Assembly: GCA_030068145.1 (NCBI GenBank)
Contig: JAPJBO010000070.1
Coordinates: 62,001-126,000, forward strand
From: Diplonema papillatum
Lineage: Eukaryota; Euglenozoa; Diplonemea; Diplonemida; Diplonemidae
Length of the DNA stretch: 64,000 nt
Direction: 5' to 3'
Numbering within the stretch: the stretch's first letter is position 1; every line of letters starts with the position of its first letter. Positions 10,393-23,500 of this stretch are shown piece after piece. The notes beneath the pieces are model-generated. The model did no database searches and was not told the origin of the DNA. It saw only the letters and a program-made list of their open reading frames with translations. Both the position numbers and the translations under genes were made by a program.

Positions 10393-10886
10393 AGGTCTGC
10401 GGGCTTGCGGGTTTGCGGGTATGCGGGGTTTGCGATTTCGGGTTTGCGGGAACGGGTATGCGGGTTCGGGTATGCGGGTTTGGGTTTGCGGGTTTGCAGG
10501 TTCGGGTATGCGGGTTTGCGGGAACGGGTATGCGGGTTTGCGAGAACGGGTATGCGGGTTCGGGTATGCGGGTTTGCGGGTTTGGGTACGCGGGTATGCG
10601 GGTTTGGGTATGCGGGTTTGGGTTTGCGGGTTTGCAGGTTCGGGTATGCGGGTTTGCGAGAACGGGTATGCGGGTTCGGGTATGCGGGTTTGCGGGTATG
10701 CGGGTTTGGGTTTGCGGGTTTGCAGGTTCGGGTATGCGGGTTTGCGAGAACGGGTATGCGGGTTTGCGGGTATGCGGGTTTGCGGGTTTGGGTTTGCGGG
10801 TTTGCAGGTTCGGGTATGCGGGTTTGCGGGAACGGGTATGCGGGTTTGCGGGAACGGGTATGCGGGTTTGCGATTTCGGGTTTGCC
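10393..10886 (+). repeat. G-rich minisatellite of GGGTATGC / GGGTTTGC steps
   Basis: About 490 bp built from 8-bp steps GGGTTTGC and GGGTATGC, punctuated by GGGTTCGGG, GGGAACGG and GCAGGTTCGG. It is bounded on both sides by GCGATTTCGGGTTTGC (about 10431 and 10870). Runs of GGG every 8 bases could form G-quadruplexes on the + strand. The arginine-proline or glycine-rich translations arise from the repeat. Confidence 0.85.
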
Positions 10887-11300
10887 CGAAAATCCCGAAA
10901 AGTACTTTCCACCCCCCGACCAAAATTTCCACCCCCCGACGAAACGTTTCCCCCCCCGATAAGTACTTTCCACCCCCCGATAAACACTTTCCGCCCCCCG
11001 ACAAAAAAATTCCACCCCCGACAAAGTACTTTCCACCCCCCGAAAAATACTTTCCACCCCCCGAAAAAATTTCCACCCCCCGAAAAGTACTTTCCACCCC
11101 CCGAAAAGTCTTTCCACCCCCCGAAAAGTACTTTCCACCCCCCGAAAAGTACTTTCCACCCCCCGACAAAAATTTCCACCCCCCGACAAGAGTTTCCACC
11201 CCCCGACATCGATTTATACCCCCCGATTTATACTCTATACCCCCGGATTTATACTCTTTACCCCCCGTTTTTCGGGGGGTGGAAAGTACGTGTCGGGGGT
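10887..11300 (+). repeat. 21-bp C-rich minisatellite, block 2, with inverted cap
   Basis: About 16 further copies of the unit seen at 9660-9948, decaying at the right into GATTTATACCCCCC-like and TATACTCTATACC variants. At 11265-11300 one inverted unit (TCGGGGGGTGGAAAGTACGT) faces the array, so the last copies can pair with it. Blocks 1 and 2 therefore enclose the unrelated G-rich minisatellite. Confidence 0.85.
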
Positions 11301-11314
11301 AAAAAGTAATTCAC

Positions 11315-11490
11315 GGGGGGGGGGGGGGGGGGGGGGTACCCACCCCCACCCAGGGTTAGCAACTTCGTTTTGGGTCTCAGGCTTAGTATCAGCACTGGGG
11401 GGGGTACCCACCCACCCCTCGTTGCCGTCCGGCTGACAACGATGCCGAGTTTAGGGGCCTTAGCATCAGCACTGGGGGGGGTATCGGCTT
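11315..11490. repeat. Run of 22 G and a short direct duplication
   Basis: G22 occupies 11315-11336. Downstream, CTTAGTATCAGCACTGGGG (about 11381) and CTTAGCATCAGCACTGGGG (about 11459) are direct repeats separated by about 78 bp. Confidence 0.75.
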
Positions 11491-12028
11491 GGGGAACGCA
11501 AGGGTTTCCGACCACCCGCAAGCGTGAGCAGCACAAACTCAAGAGGTCTACTGGTGGGAGGGGCTAGTTACTAACAACGGTATGTTGGTATCGCCGGGTT
11601 GGTATCAGCGTTGCTTGTGTAAGTGCGATTTGTGATCAATGCGTCAAATCGTGTCCTCAGGATCTCCGAACCGACCCATTTTGGGACCTACAGATAGCGA
11701 TATCGAAAAAGAATCGTCAAGTCAGATTAAAGTGACATTTTTTGCATACAGTAGACAGGCTTTTCGCGGCGTATCCTTTTAATGTCATTAGCATCGACCG
11801 TTAATACTACTGTACCCCCCTTCCCTCCAGTAGTCAACCATTCCCTGCAGTATTTGCATACTGTCAAAAAAGAATGTGTTCCGGGTTCACAGAGCTGAGA
11901 GAGCTCGGCTCGTCGCCTTGGCTTGTTGCTGGCGGTGGATAACCTTAAGGTTCTCACAGTGCACGCCAGGCAATCTAGTAGATGCACTCCTGGCCAGCCG
12001 ACCTAAATGCTTTCGGCTTGCAATAAAC
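11491..12028. other. No gene or repeat recognised
   Basis: Mixed sequence without a recognisable domain, repeat family or RNA gene. Confidence 0.5.
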
Positions 12029-12177
12029 GGGGGGTCGAATAATAACACCTGTGCTATTATTCGATTTGTCGAATAATAAAAAAAGGTTCGGCTACCCGAA
12101 CAGTAGCAGGATCAAATAGTGGTAGTGTTTTTAGACAACCAGACGTGTGTCAAATAACTGTTATTATTCGACCCCCC
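12029..12177. mobile_element. Terminal-inverted-repeat element M, copy 1
   Basis: The ends GGGGGGTCGAATAATAAC (12029-12046) and its exact reverse complement (12160-12177) form an 18-bp terminal inverted repeat around 149 bp. Inside, TATTATTCGA (12055-12064) and TCGAATAATA (12069-12078) form another 10-bp stem, so the end motif occurs four times in alternating polarity. A diverged copy lies in the other orientation at 43775-43894. No coding capacity and no clear target duplication. Confidence 0.65.
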
Positions 12178-12379
12178 CCCCCTTTACAAGAAAGTCTGGG
12201 CTTTGTTTGTGGCACGCTCGGGGTGTACCTGCCCTGCGTTGATTGATGGGCAGCACCTCGCACTGACTTGCTTACGGCATAACCCCCTCGCGAGAGAATC
12301 TCAGCTTCCACCAGCCACGCGACGTTTCGGCACCCTCAGGACGGCAACACTGCAGCCTTACCTTCCGCAGTATCGTGCA

Positions 12380-12662
12380 CCCACAACTTTTTCACAATTC
12401 GGTCAGAATAGCCACAGCATTTGCCCACGATACATTGTGGCTATTGTGGCTCAGTATATATATCTATTTTCCCCCATGCCTGCGTGCAAGTGAGATCGCA
12501 TGTTGCGTGGGGAAAAGCTCGTGGTCGACGGAATTGATTCAAACTGGTGGCGTTTGATTGTTGCCCGTTTTCACGAAGGAGAACGATTCTAGCCACAACA
12601 GCCACAAGGTATTGTGGGTAAATGTTGTGGCTATTCCGACCACATTGTGGAAAAGGTGTGGG
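12380..12662. mobile_element. Foldback element N with 73-bp inverted repeats
   Basis: The arms 12380-12452 and 12590-12662 are inverted copies of each other, identical at 62 of 73 positions by hand alignment. Both contain GAATAGCCACA and short TTGTGGCTATTG-like motifs. The 137-bp centre has a TATATAT stretch and no open frame. Foldback shape, small size and lack of coding suggest a non-autonomous DNA element. I see no target-site duplication. Confidence 0.65.
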
Positions 12663-13385
12663 AGTTCAGTACTGCCTTCCGAGCGGTAGGCTGCGTTGTA
12701 TCCATTGGTGCAACTTTTCTTGCAGTCGAAGTGCGGAACGGGAAACGCGGGGAAGAAGTGTGAAAACGGGAAGAAACTGCGGTCGATTCGATGTCAGCGT
12801 CTCGACCCAGCTATTTCATGAAGCGGCGCAATGCTCGAAAGCGGTGGGAAAACTGCCCCGTTTGCCGAGAACGAGTCTGAGCGGCAAACTGGAGGACTGC
12901 GAGCGGAGGGGTGCTCTCTCTCTCGAGAGTTGAACTCAAATGTTTTCGAGTGAAGGTTTTGAACAAAAGGTTGCTCGACGCTTGGTCGTCGTTTTCTTTT
13001 TCCTGGTGGCGCAAATAACGTGCCCCCTTCTCATCATTGCTTTCGGGAAGCGGGAGTAGGGAAACCTCAATTTGGCGTGGGAGGGGGGCCAGGGAGAGAG
13101 AGTTGAGAGGGTGTGGTGCCCCCCCGAGAAAATCAACTTGTTTCGTGCCACTGGTACCGAACACCGCGACGTACGTAGCCACAGCCAGAAGCGAGAGCAC
13201 GTCTCTATTGTTCCGATAGCGACGACGTGCTGTGATGTACAAAAAGTATCATGCGAACCCAAGGCTCCACAACAACGCACTGCGGAGCTTCAGATCCATA
13301 TCCGCTACGGTGGAGATGGGGCCGATCCTTCGTCTGCGCCGTTCAGCTGGCCGTAATGATAATACTATGACCAGACCCCGGGCTT
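12663..13385. other. No gene recognised
   Basis: Short overlapping open frames on both strands, none with a recognisable domain. An A-like scrap (TTCGAGTGAAGG) lies near 12945. Confidence 0.5.
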
Positions 13386-13390
13386 TTTGT

Positions 13391-13445
13391 AGAGTTAAAG
13401 TTCGCTTGAAATTCCGGGGGTTTAGGGTCTCCGTGTGACCGTTCA
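13391..13445 (+). repeat. Dispersed repeat A, ~55-bp copy
   Basis: It starts AGAGTTAAAGTTCGCTTGAA behind TTTTTGT and keeps TCCGGGGGTTTAGGGTCTCC and GTGTGACCGTTC. A second, poorer relic begins at 13461 behind TTCTCTT, and a 15-bp stub begins at 13924 behind a T run. Confidence 0.65.
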
Positions 13446-13459
13446 TGACTGGGTTCTCT

Positions 13460-14100
13460 TAGAGTAGACTTTTTTTACAGGAAACCTTTGTATAAGGTCT
13501 CCGTGACTCGGCCCGGGGTTGATTGCGCTAACGGTCTAACGTCACTAGGTAGTACGACTCCTGGCCCGCCAGGTATACGACACGAAGGTCCCATCGATAC
13601 TACTGAGCGCCCTGCCTCGGCCAAAAAATGCAAGCCCATGCTCGTTACTTGCATTTCCACACTCTCGCAATTGCCGGAACACTACAACGACGCGGGAAAG
13701 GTAACTGGCCGCGTGGACCAACGCGTGGTAGTTCTGTTTTTTTTTTTTTTTGCTTTTGTTTTTTGTGCGGGACAGCGCCTGGCAAAGAATTGATCGTGTG
13801 CAATCCGAGAGGGCGGGTGGCTGGGGCGGGAAGCAGCTTTCGGCGGGAATGCAAGCGGGTGAATGCCTGCTTTGTCGAGCGGCGGACCCATGCATGCCGT
13901 CCCTCGAACACGAATCTTTTTTTAGAGTGAAAGTTTTTATCGTATTATTTACGGTTTTTGTTGTGCCTTTCCTCCCCAACCTCTCTTGTTGTTCGTTGGC
14001 CTATTTTAAAAAAACTTTGATGATGCTGATAGATATTGGAACAGTAGCCCGATCGGTACTAAATGGAGCATTGTTTGTACTGAAGGAACAATCTTGCGAA
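13460..14100. other. No gene recognised
   Basis: It holds a T15 tract (13737-13751) and the A-family stubs at 13461 and 13924. No domain is recognisable in the open frames. Confidence 0.5.
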
Positions 14101-14516
14101 AATCAAGCGGCTGCACATGGGAAAATAAGACGCGTCACCGGCTAACCACGGTTGAAACCGTTTTACTTCCCTTCTCTGGGCCCGCTAGCAGCGACGGACC
14201 TCGCTTCGCGGTGCCAGCACGAGGGGAGAACTTGGAGATACAGAGAAAGAAGAAAAGCAGAGGGTTGGATGGAGAGGACGCAGGCGTGCGTCGGGGCCCG
14301 TGAGGAAGCACCGGCCACCTTTGCAAGTAATAATAAAACCTCGGGGATAAAAGCCTGCGTGGTTTCCCCGTTCAAGAAAATGATGAGGGGAGGGAATTGT
14401 TTTTCGTTGAACGCTTTGCCCTGGACGTTTGTTTCTTGGTACAGGGCGGAAAGGAAACGCCGTGGATGGCCTGCGACGCGTTCTTATTTCCTCCAGCATT
14501 GCATGTTTGGTAAAAA
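14101..14516 (+). repeat. Short retroposon-like repeat G, copy 1, interrupted
   Basis: It matches 42058-42249 in two blocks: AATAAGACGCGTCACCGGCT to GTTGAAACCG (ending about 14159), and AAAATGATGAGGGGAGGGAA to TGTTTGGTAAAAA (about 14379-14516). Between them is about 219 bp absent from the other copy, so this copy has an insertion or the other a deletion. The 3' end (TTATTTCCTCCAGCATTGCA, then TGTTTGGTAAAAA) belongs to the tail type shared with families C, D and H. The satellite array starts 70 bp downstream. Confidence 0.7.
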
Positions 14517-14585
14517 TCGAAACGAAACTGGTACCCCCGAAAACCCGTGTTGCGTAGTTGGTACGGGGTTTGTGAAACGGCGAGG

Positions 14586-17500
14586 GCTGCATTTTATAAG
14601 CGTACTGGATTATTTTGCCGTAGTGGCAACTTATAAGAGTCCCGCCAGGACCACCTAGACACTTCAGGGCTACATTTTATAAGCGTACTGGATTATTTTG
14701 CCGTAGTGGCAACTTATAAGAGTCCCGCCAGGACCACCTAGACACTTCAAGGCTACATTTTATAAGCGTACTGGATTATTTTGCCGTAGTGGCAACTTAT
14801 AAGAGTCCCGCCAGGACCACCTAGACACTTCAAGGCTACATTTTATAAGCGTACTGGATTATTTTGCCGTAGTGGCAACTTATAAGAGTCCCGCCAGGAC
14901 CACCTAGACACTTCAAGGCTACATTTTATAAGCGTACTGGATTATTTTGCCGTAGTGGCAACTTATAAGAGTCCCGCCAGGACCACCTAGACACTTCAGG
15001 GCTACACTTTATAAGCGTACTGGATTATTTTGCCGTAGTGGCAACTTATAAGAGTCCCGCCAGGACCACCTAGACACTTCAGGGCTACACTTTATAAGCG
15101 TACTGGATTATTTTGCCGTAGTGGCAACTTATAAGAGTCCCGCCAGGACCACCTAGACACTTCAAGGCTACATTTTATAAGCGTACTGGATTATTTTGCC
15201 GTAGTGGCAACTTATAAGAGTCCCGCCAGGACCACCTAGACACTTCAAGGCTACATTTTATAAGCGTACTGGATTATTTTGCCGTAGTGGCAACTTATAA
15301 GAGTCCCGCCAGGACCACCTAGACACTTCAAGGCTACATTTTATAAGCGTACTGGATTATTTTGCCGTAGTGGCAACTTATAAGAGTCCCGCCAGGACCA
15401 CCTAGACACTTCAGGGCTACACTTTATAAGCGTACTGGATTATTTTGCCGTAGTGGCAACTTATAAGAGTCCCGCCAGGACCACCTAGACACTTCAGGGC
15501 TACATTTTATAAGCGTACTGGATTATTTTGCCGTAGTGGCAACTTATAAGAGTCCCGCCAGGACCACCTAGACACTTCAGGGCTACATTTTATAAGCGTA
15601 CTGGATTATTTTGCCGTAGTGGCAACTTATAAGAGTCCCGCCAGGACCACCTAGACACTTCAGGGCTACATTTTATAAGCGTACTGGATTATTTTGCCGT
15701 AGTGGCAACTTATAAGAGTCCCGCCAGGACCACCTAGACACTTCAGGGCTACATTTTATAAGCGTACTGGATTATTTTGCCGTAGTGGCAACTTATAAGA
15801 GTCCCGCCAGGACCACCTAGACACTTCAAGGCTACATTTTATAAGCGTACTGGATTATTTTGCCGTAGTGGCAACTTATAAGAGTCCCGCCAGGACCACC
15901 TAGACACTTCAAGGCTACATTTTATAAGCGTACTGGATTATTTTGCCGTAGTGGCAACTTATAAGAGTCCCGCCAGGACCACCTAGACACTTCAAGGCTA
16001 CATTTTATAAGCGTACTGGATTATTTTGCCGTAGTGGCAACTTATAAGAGTCCCGCCAGGACCACCTAGACACTTCAGGGCTACACTTTATAAGCGTACT
16101 GGATTATTTTGCCGTAGTGGCAACTTATAAGAGTCCCGCCAGGACCACCTAGACACTTCAGGGCTACACTTTATAAGCGTACTGGATTATTTTGCCGTAG
16201 TGGCAACTTATAAGAGTCCCGCCAGGACCACCTAGACACTTCAGGGCTACACTTTATAAGCGTACTGGATTATTTTGCCGTAGTGGCAACTTATAAGAGT
16301 CCCGCCAGGACCACCTAGACACTTCAGGGCTACACTTTATAAGCGTACTGGATTATTTTGCCGTAGTGGCAACTTATAAGAGTCCCGCCAGGACCACCTA
16401 GACACTTCAGGGCTACACTTTATAAGCGTACTGGATTATTTTGCCGTAGTGGCAACTTATAAGAGTCCCGCCAGGACCACCTAGACACTTCAGGGCTACA
16501 CTTTATAAGCGTACTGGATTATTTTGCCGTAGTGGCAACTTATAAGAGTCCCGCCAGGACCACCTAGACACTTCAGGGCTACATTTTATAAGCGTACTGG
16601 ATTATTTTGCCGTAGTGGCAACTTATAAGAGTCCCGCCAGGACCACCTAGACACTTCAGGGCTACACTTTATAAGCGTACTGGATTATTTTGCCGTAGTG
16701 GCAACTTATAAGAGTCCCGCCAGGACCACCTAGACACTTCAGGGCTACACTTTATAAGCGTACTGGATTATTTTGCCGTAGTGGCAACTTATAAGAGTCC
16801 CGCCAGGACCACCTAGACACTTCAGGGCTACATTTTATAAGCGTACTGGATTATTTTGCCGTAGTGGCAACTTATAAGAGTCCCGCCAGGACCACCTAGA
16901 CACTTCAGGGCTACATTTTATAAGCGTACTGGATTATTTTGCCGTAGTGGCAACTTATAAGAGTCCCGCCAGGACCACCTAGACACTTCAGGGCTACACT
17001 TTATAAGCGTACTGGATTATTTTGCCGTAGTGGCAACTTATAAGAGTCCCGCCAGGACCACCTAGACACTTCAGGGCTACACTTTATAAGCGTACTGGAT
17101 TATTTTGCCGTAGTGGCAACTTATAAGAGTCCCGCCAGGACCACCTAGACACTTCAGGGCTACACTTTATAAGCGTACTGGATTATTTTGCCGTAGTGGC
17201 AACTTATAAGAGTCCCGCCAGGACCACCTAGACACTTCAGGGCTACACTTTATAAGCGTACTGGATTATTTTGCCGTAGTGGCAACTTATAAGAGTCCCG
17301 CCAGGACCACCTAGACACTTCAGGGCTACACTTTATAAGCGTACTGGATTATTTTGCCGTAGTGGCAACTTATAAGAGTCCCGCCAGGACCACCTAGACA
17401 CTTCAGGGCTACACTTTATAAGCGTACTGGATTATTTTGCCGTAGTGGCAACTTATAAGAGTCCCGCCAGGACCACCTAGACACTTCAGGGCTACACTTT

Positions 17501-20500
17501 ATAAGCGTACTGGATTATTTTGCCGTAGTGGCAACTTATAAGAGTCCCGCCAGGACCACCTAGACACTTCAGGGCTACATTTTATAAGCGTACTGGATTA
17601 TTTTGCCGTAGTGGCAACTTATAAGAGTCCCGCCAGGACCACCTAGACACTTCAGGGCTACATTTTATAAGCGTACTGGATTATTTTGCCGTAGTGGCAA
17701 CTTATAAGAGTCCCGCCAGGACCACCTAGACACTTCAGGGCTACACTTTATAAGCGTACTGGATTATTTTGCCGTAGTGGCAACTTATAAGAGTCCCGCC
17801 AGGACCACCTAGACACTTCAGGGCTACACTTTATAAGCGTACTGGATTATTTTGCCGTAGTGGCAACTTATAAGAGTCCCGCCAGGACCACCTAGACACT
17901 TCAGGGCTACACTTTATAAGCGTACTGGATTATTTTGCCGTAGTGGCAACTTATAAGAGTCCCGCCAGGACCACCTAGACACTTCAAGGCTACATTTTAT
18001 AAGCGTACTGGATTATTTTGCCGTAGTGGCAACTTATAAGAGTCCCGCCAGGACCACCTAGACACTTCAGGGCTACATTTTATAAGCGTACTGGATTATT
18101 TTGCCGTAGTGGCAACTTATAAGAGTCCCGCCAGGACCACCTAGACACTTCAAGGCTACACTTTATAAGCGTACTGGATTATTTTGCCGTAGTGGCAACT
18201 TATAAGAGTCCCGCCAGGACCACCTAGACACTTCAAGGCTACATTTTATAAGCGTACTGGATTATTTTGCCGTAGTGGCAACTTATAAGAGTCCCGCCAG
18301 GACCACCTAGACACTTCAGGGCTACACTTTATAAGCGTACTGGATTATTTTGCCGTAGTGGCAACTTATAAGAGTCCCGCCAGGACCACCTAGACACTTC
18401 AGGGCTACACTTTATAAGCGTACTGGATTATTTTGCCGTAGTGGCAACTTATAAGAGTCCCGCCAGGACCACCTAGACACTTCAGGGCTACACTTTATAA
18501 GCGTACTGGATTATTTTGCCGTAGTGGCAACTTATAAGAGTCCCGCCAGGACCACCTAGACACTTCAGGGCTACACTTTATAAGCGTACTGGATTATTTT
18601 GCCGTAGTGGCAACTTATAAGAGTCCCGCCAGGACCACCTAGACACTTCAGGGCTACATTTTATAAGCGTACTGGATTATTTTGCCGTAGTGGCAACTTA
18701 TAAGAGTCCCGCCAGGACCACCTAGACACTTCAGGGCTACACTTTATAAGCGTACTGGATTATTTTGCCGTAGTGGCAACTTATAAGAGTCCCGCCAGGA
18801 CCACCTAGACACTTCAGGGCTACACTTTATAAGCGTACTGGATTATTTTGCCGTAGTGGCAACTTATAAGAGTCCCGCCAGGACCACCTAGACACTTCAA
18901 GGCTACATTTTATAAGCGTACTGGATTATTTTGCCGTAGTGGCAACTTATAAGAGTCCCGCCAGGACCACCTAGACACTTCAGGGCTACATTTTATAAGC
19001 GTACTGGATTATTTTGCCGTAGTGGCAACTTATAAGAGTCCCGCCAGGACCACCTAGACACTTCAGGGCTACACTTTATAAGCGTACTGGATTATTTTGC
19101 CGTAGTGGCAACTTATAAGAGTCCCGCCAGGACCACCTAGACACTTCAGGGCTACACTTTATAAGCGTACTGGATTATTTTGCCGTAGTGGCAACTTATA
19201 AGAGTCCCGCCAGGACCACCTAGACACTTCAGGGCTACACTTTATAAGCGTACTGGATTATTTTGCCGTAGTGGCAACTTATAAGAGTCCCGCCAGGACC
19301 ACCTAGACACTTCAGGGCTACACTTTATAAGCGTACTGGATTATTTTGCCGTAGTGGCAACTTATAAGAGTCCCGCCAGGACCACCTAGACACTTCAGGG
19401 CTACACTTTATAAGCGTACTGGATTATTTTGCCGTAGTGGCAACTTATAAGAGTCCCGCCAGGACCACCTAGACACTTCAGGGCTACACTTTATAAGCGT
19501 ACTGGATTATTTTGCCGTAGTGGCAACTTATAAGAGTCCCGCCAGGACCACCTAGACACTTCAGGGCTACACTTTATAAGCGTACTGGATTATTTTGCCG
19601 TAGTGGCAACTTATAAGAGTCCCGCCAGGACCACCTAGACACTTCAGGGCTACACTTTATAAGCGTACTGGATTATTTTGCCGTAGTGGCAACTTATAAG
19701 AGTCCCGCCAGGACCACCTAGACACTTCAGGGCTACACTTTATAAGCGTACTGGATTATTTTGCCGTAGTGGCAACTTATAAGAGTCCCGCCAGGACCAC
19801 CTAGACACTTCAGGGCTACACTTTATAAGCGTACTGGATTATTTTGCCGTAGTGGCAACTTATAAGAGTCCCGCCAGGACCACCTAGACACTTCAGGGCT
19901 ACACTTTATAAGCGTACTGGATTATTTTGCCGTAGTGGCAACTTATAAGAGTCCCGCCAGGACCACCTAGACACTTCAGGGCTACACTTTATAAGCGTAC
20001 TGGATTATTTTGCCGTAGTGGCAACTTATAAGAGTCCCGCCAGGACCACCTAGACACTTCAGGGCTACACTTTATAAGCGTACTGGATTATTTTGCCGTA
20101 GTGGCAACTTATAAGAGTCCCGCCAGGACCACCTAGACACTTCAGGGCTACACTTTATAAGCGTACTGGATTATTTTGCCGTAGTGGCAACTTATAAGAG
20201 TCCCGCCAGGACCACCTAGACACTTCAGGGCTACACTTTATAAGCGTACTGGATTATTTTGCCGTAGTGGCAACTTATAAGAGTCCCGCCAGGACCACCT
20301 AGACACTTCAGGGCTACACTTTATAAGCGTACTGGATTATTTTGCCGTAGTGGCAACTTATAAGAGTCCCGCCAGGACCACCTAGACACTTCAGGGCTAC
20401 ACTTTATAAGCGTACTGGATTATTTTGCCGTAGTGGCAACTTATAAGAGTCCCGCCAGGACCACCTAGACACTTCAGGGCTACACTTTATAAGCGTACTG

Positions 20501-23500
20501 GATTATTTTGCCGTAGTGGCAACTTATAAGAGTCCCGCCAGGACCACCTAGACACTTCAGGGCTACACTTTATAAGCGTACTGGATTATTTTGCCGTAGT
20601 GGCAACTTATAAGAGTCCCGCCAGGACCACCTAGACACTTCAGGGCTACACTTTATAAGCGTACTGGATTATTTTGCCGTAGTGGCAACTTATAAGAGTC
20701 CCGCCAGGACCACCTAGACACTTCAGGGCTACACTTTATAAGCGTACTGGATTATTTTGCCGTAGTGGCAACTTATAAGAGTCCCGCCAGGACCACCTAG
20801 ACACTTCAGGGCTACACTTTATAAGCGTACTGGATTATTTTGCCGTAGTGGCAACTTATAAGAGTCCCGCCAGGACCACCTAGACACTTCAGGGCTACAC
20901 TTTATAAGCGTACTGGATTATTTTGCCGTAGTGGCAACTTATAAGAGTCCCGCCAGGACCACCTAGACACTTCAGGGCTACACTTTATAAGCGTACTGGA
21001 TTATTTTGCCGTAGTGGCAACTTATAAGAGTCCCGCCAGGACCACCTAGACACTTCAGGGCTACACTTTATAAGCGTACTGGATTATTTTGCCGTAGTGG
21101 CAACTTATAAGAGTCCCGCCAGGACCACCTAGACACTTCAGGGCTACACTTTATAAGCGTACTGGATTATTTTGCCGTAGTGGCAACTTATAAGAGTCCC
21201 GCCAGGACCACCTAGACACTTCAGGGCTACACTTTATAAGCGTACTGGATTATTTTGCCGTAGTGGCAACTTATAAGAGTCCCGCCAGGACCACCTAGAC
21301 ACTTCAGGGCTACACTTTATAAGCGTACTGGATTATTTTGCCGTAGTGGCAACTTATAAGAGTCCCGCCAGGACCACCTAGACACTTCAGGGCTACACTT
21401 TATAAGCGTACTGGATTATTTTGCCGTAGTGGCAACTTATAAGAGTCCCGCCAGGACCACCTAGACACTTCAGGGCTACACTTTATAAGCGTACTGGATT
21501 ATTTTGCCGTAGTGGCAACTTATAAGAGTCCCGCCAGGACCACCTAGACACTTCAGGGCTACACTTTATAAGCGTACTGGATTATTTTGCCGTAGTGGCA
21601 ACTTATAAGAGTCCCGCCAGGACCACCTAGACACTTCAGGGCTACACTTTATAAGCGTACTGGATTATTTTGCCGTAGTGGCAACTTATAAGAGTCCCGC
21701 CAGGACCACCTAGACACTTCAGGGCTACACTTTATAAGCGTACTGGATTATTTTGCCGTAGTGGCAACTTATAAGAGTCCCGCCAGGACCACCTAGACAC
21801 TTCAGGGCTACACTTTATAAGCGTACTGGATTATTTTGCCGTAGTGGCAACTTATAAGAGTCCCGCCAGGACCACCTAGACACTTCAGGGCTACACTTTA
21901 TAAGCGTACTGGATTATTTTGCCGTAGTGGCAACTTATAAGAGTCCCGCCAGGACCACCTAGACACTTCAGGGCTACACTTTATAAGCGTACTGGATTAT
22001 TTTGCCGTAGTGGCAACTTATAAGAGTCCCGCCAGGACCACCTAGACACTTCAGGGCTACACTTTATAAGCGTACTGGATTATTTTGCCGTAGTGGCAAC
22101 TTATAAGAGTCCCGCCAGGACCACCTAGACACTTCAGGGCTACACTTTATAAGCGTACTGGATTATTTTGCCGTAGTGGCAACTTATAAGAGTCCCGCCA
22201 GGACCACCTAGACACTTCAGGGCTACACTTTATAAGCGTACTGGATTATTTTGCCGTAGTGGCAACTTATAAGAGTCCCGCCAGGACCACCTAGACACTT
22301 CAGGGCTACACTTTATAAGCGTACTGGATTATTTTGCCGTAGTGGCAACTTATAAGAGTCCCGCCAGGACCACCTAGACACTTCAGGGCTACACTTTATA
22401 AGCGTACTGGATTATTTTGCCGTAGTGGCAACTTATAAGAGTCCCGCCAGGACCACCTAGACACTTCAGGGCTACACTTTATAAGCGTACTGGATTATTT
22501 TGCCGTAGTGGCAACTTATAAGAGTCCCGCCAGGACCACCTAGACACTTCAGGGCTACACTTTATAAGCGTACTGGATTATTTTGCCGTAGTGGCAACTT
22601 ATAAGAGTCCCGCCAGGACCACCTAGACACTTCAGGGCTACACTTTATAAGCGTACTGGATTATTTTGCCGTAGTGGCAACTTATAAGAGTCCCGCCAGG
22701 ACCACCTAGACACTTCAGGGCTACACTTTATAAGCGTACTGGATTATTTTGCCGTAGTGGCAACTTATAAGAGTCCCGCCAGGACCACCTAGACACTTCA
22801 GGGCTACACTTTATAAGCGTACTGGATTATTTTGCCGTAGTGGCAACTTATAAGAGTCCCGCCAGGACCACCTAGACACTTCAGGGCTACACTTTATAAG
22901 CGTACTGGATTATTTTGCCGTAGTGGCAACTTATAAGAGTCCCGCCAGGACCACCTAGACACTTCAGGGCTACACTTTATAAGCGTACTGGATTATTTTG
23001 CCGTAGTGGCAACTTATAAGAGTCCCGCCAGGACCACCTAGACACTTCAGGGCTACACTTTATAAGCGTACTGGATTATTTTGCCGTAGTGGCAACTTAT
23101 AAGAGTCCCGCCAGGACCACCTAGACACTTCAGGGCTACACTTTATAAGCGTACTGGATTATTTTGCCGTAGTGGCAACTTATAAGAGTCCCGCCAGGAC
23201 CACCTAGACACTTCAGGGCTACACTTTATAAGCGTACTGGATTATTTTGCCGTAGTGGCAACTTATAAGAGTCCCGCCAGGACCACCTAGACACTTCAGG
23301 GCTACACTTTATAAGCGTACTGGATTATTTTGCCGTAGTGGCAACTTATAAGAGTCCCGCCAGGACCACCTAGACACTTCAGGGCTACACTTTATAAGCG
23401 TACTGGATTATTTTGCCGTAGTGGCAACTTATAAGAGTCCCGCCAGGACCACCTAGACACTTCAGGGCTACACTTTATAAGCGTACTGGATTATTTTGCC

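Noticed and set aside
10393..10886. Telomere or internal telomeric repeat
   Set aside because: The steps are 8 bp with C every unit and frequent changes; they match no standard telomere repeat.
10154..11209. Frames of roughly 290-350 codons in five reading frames over the minisatellites
   Set aside because: They arise because the repeat units contain no stop codons. Translations are simple Gly/Trp, Pro/Arg or Cys/Gly repeats that change completely between frames.
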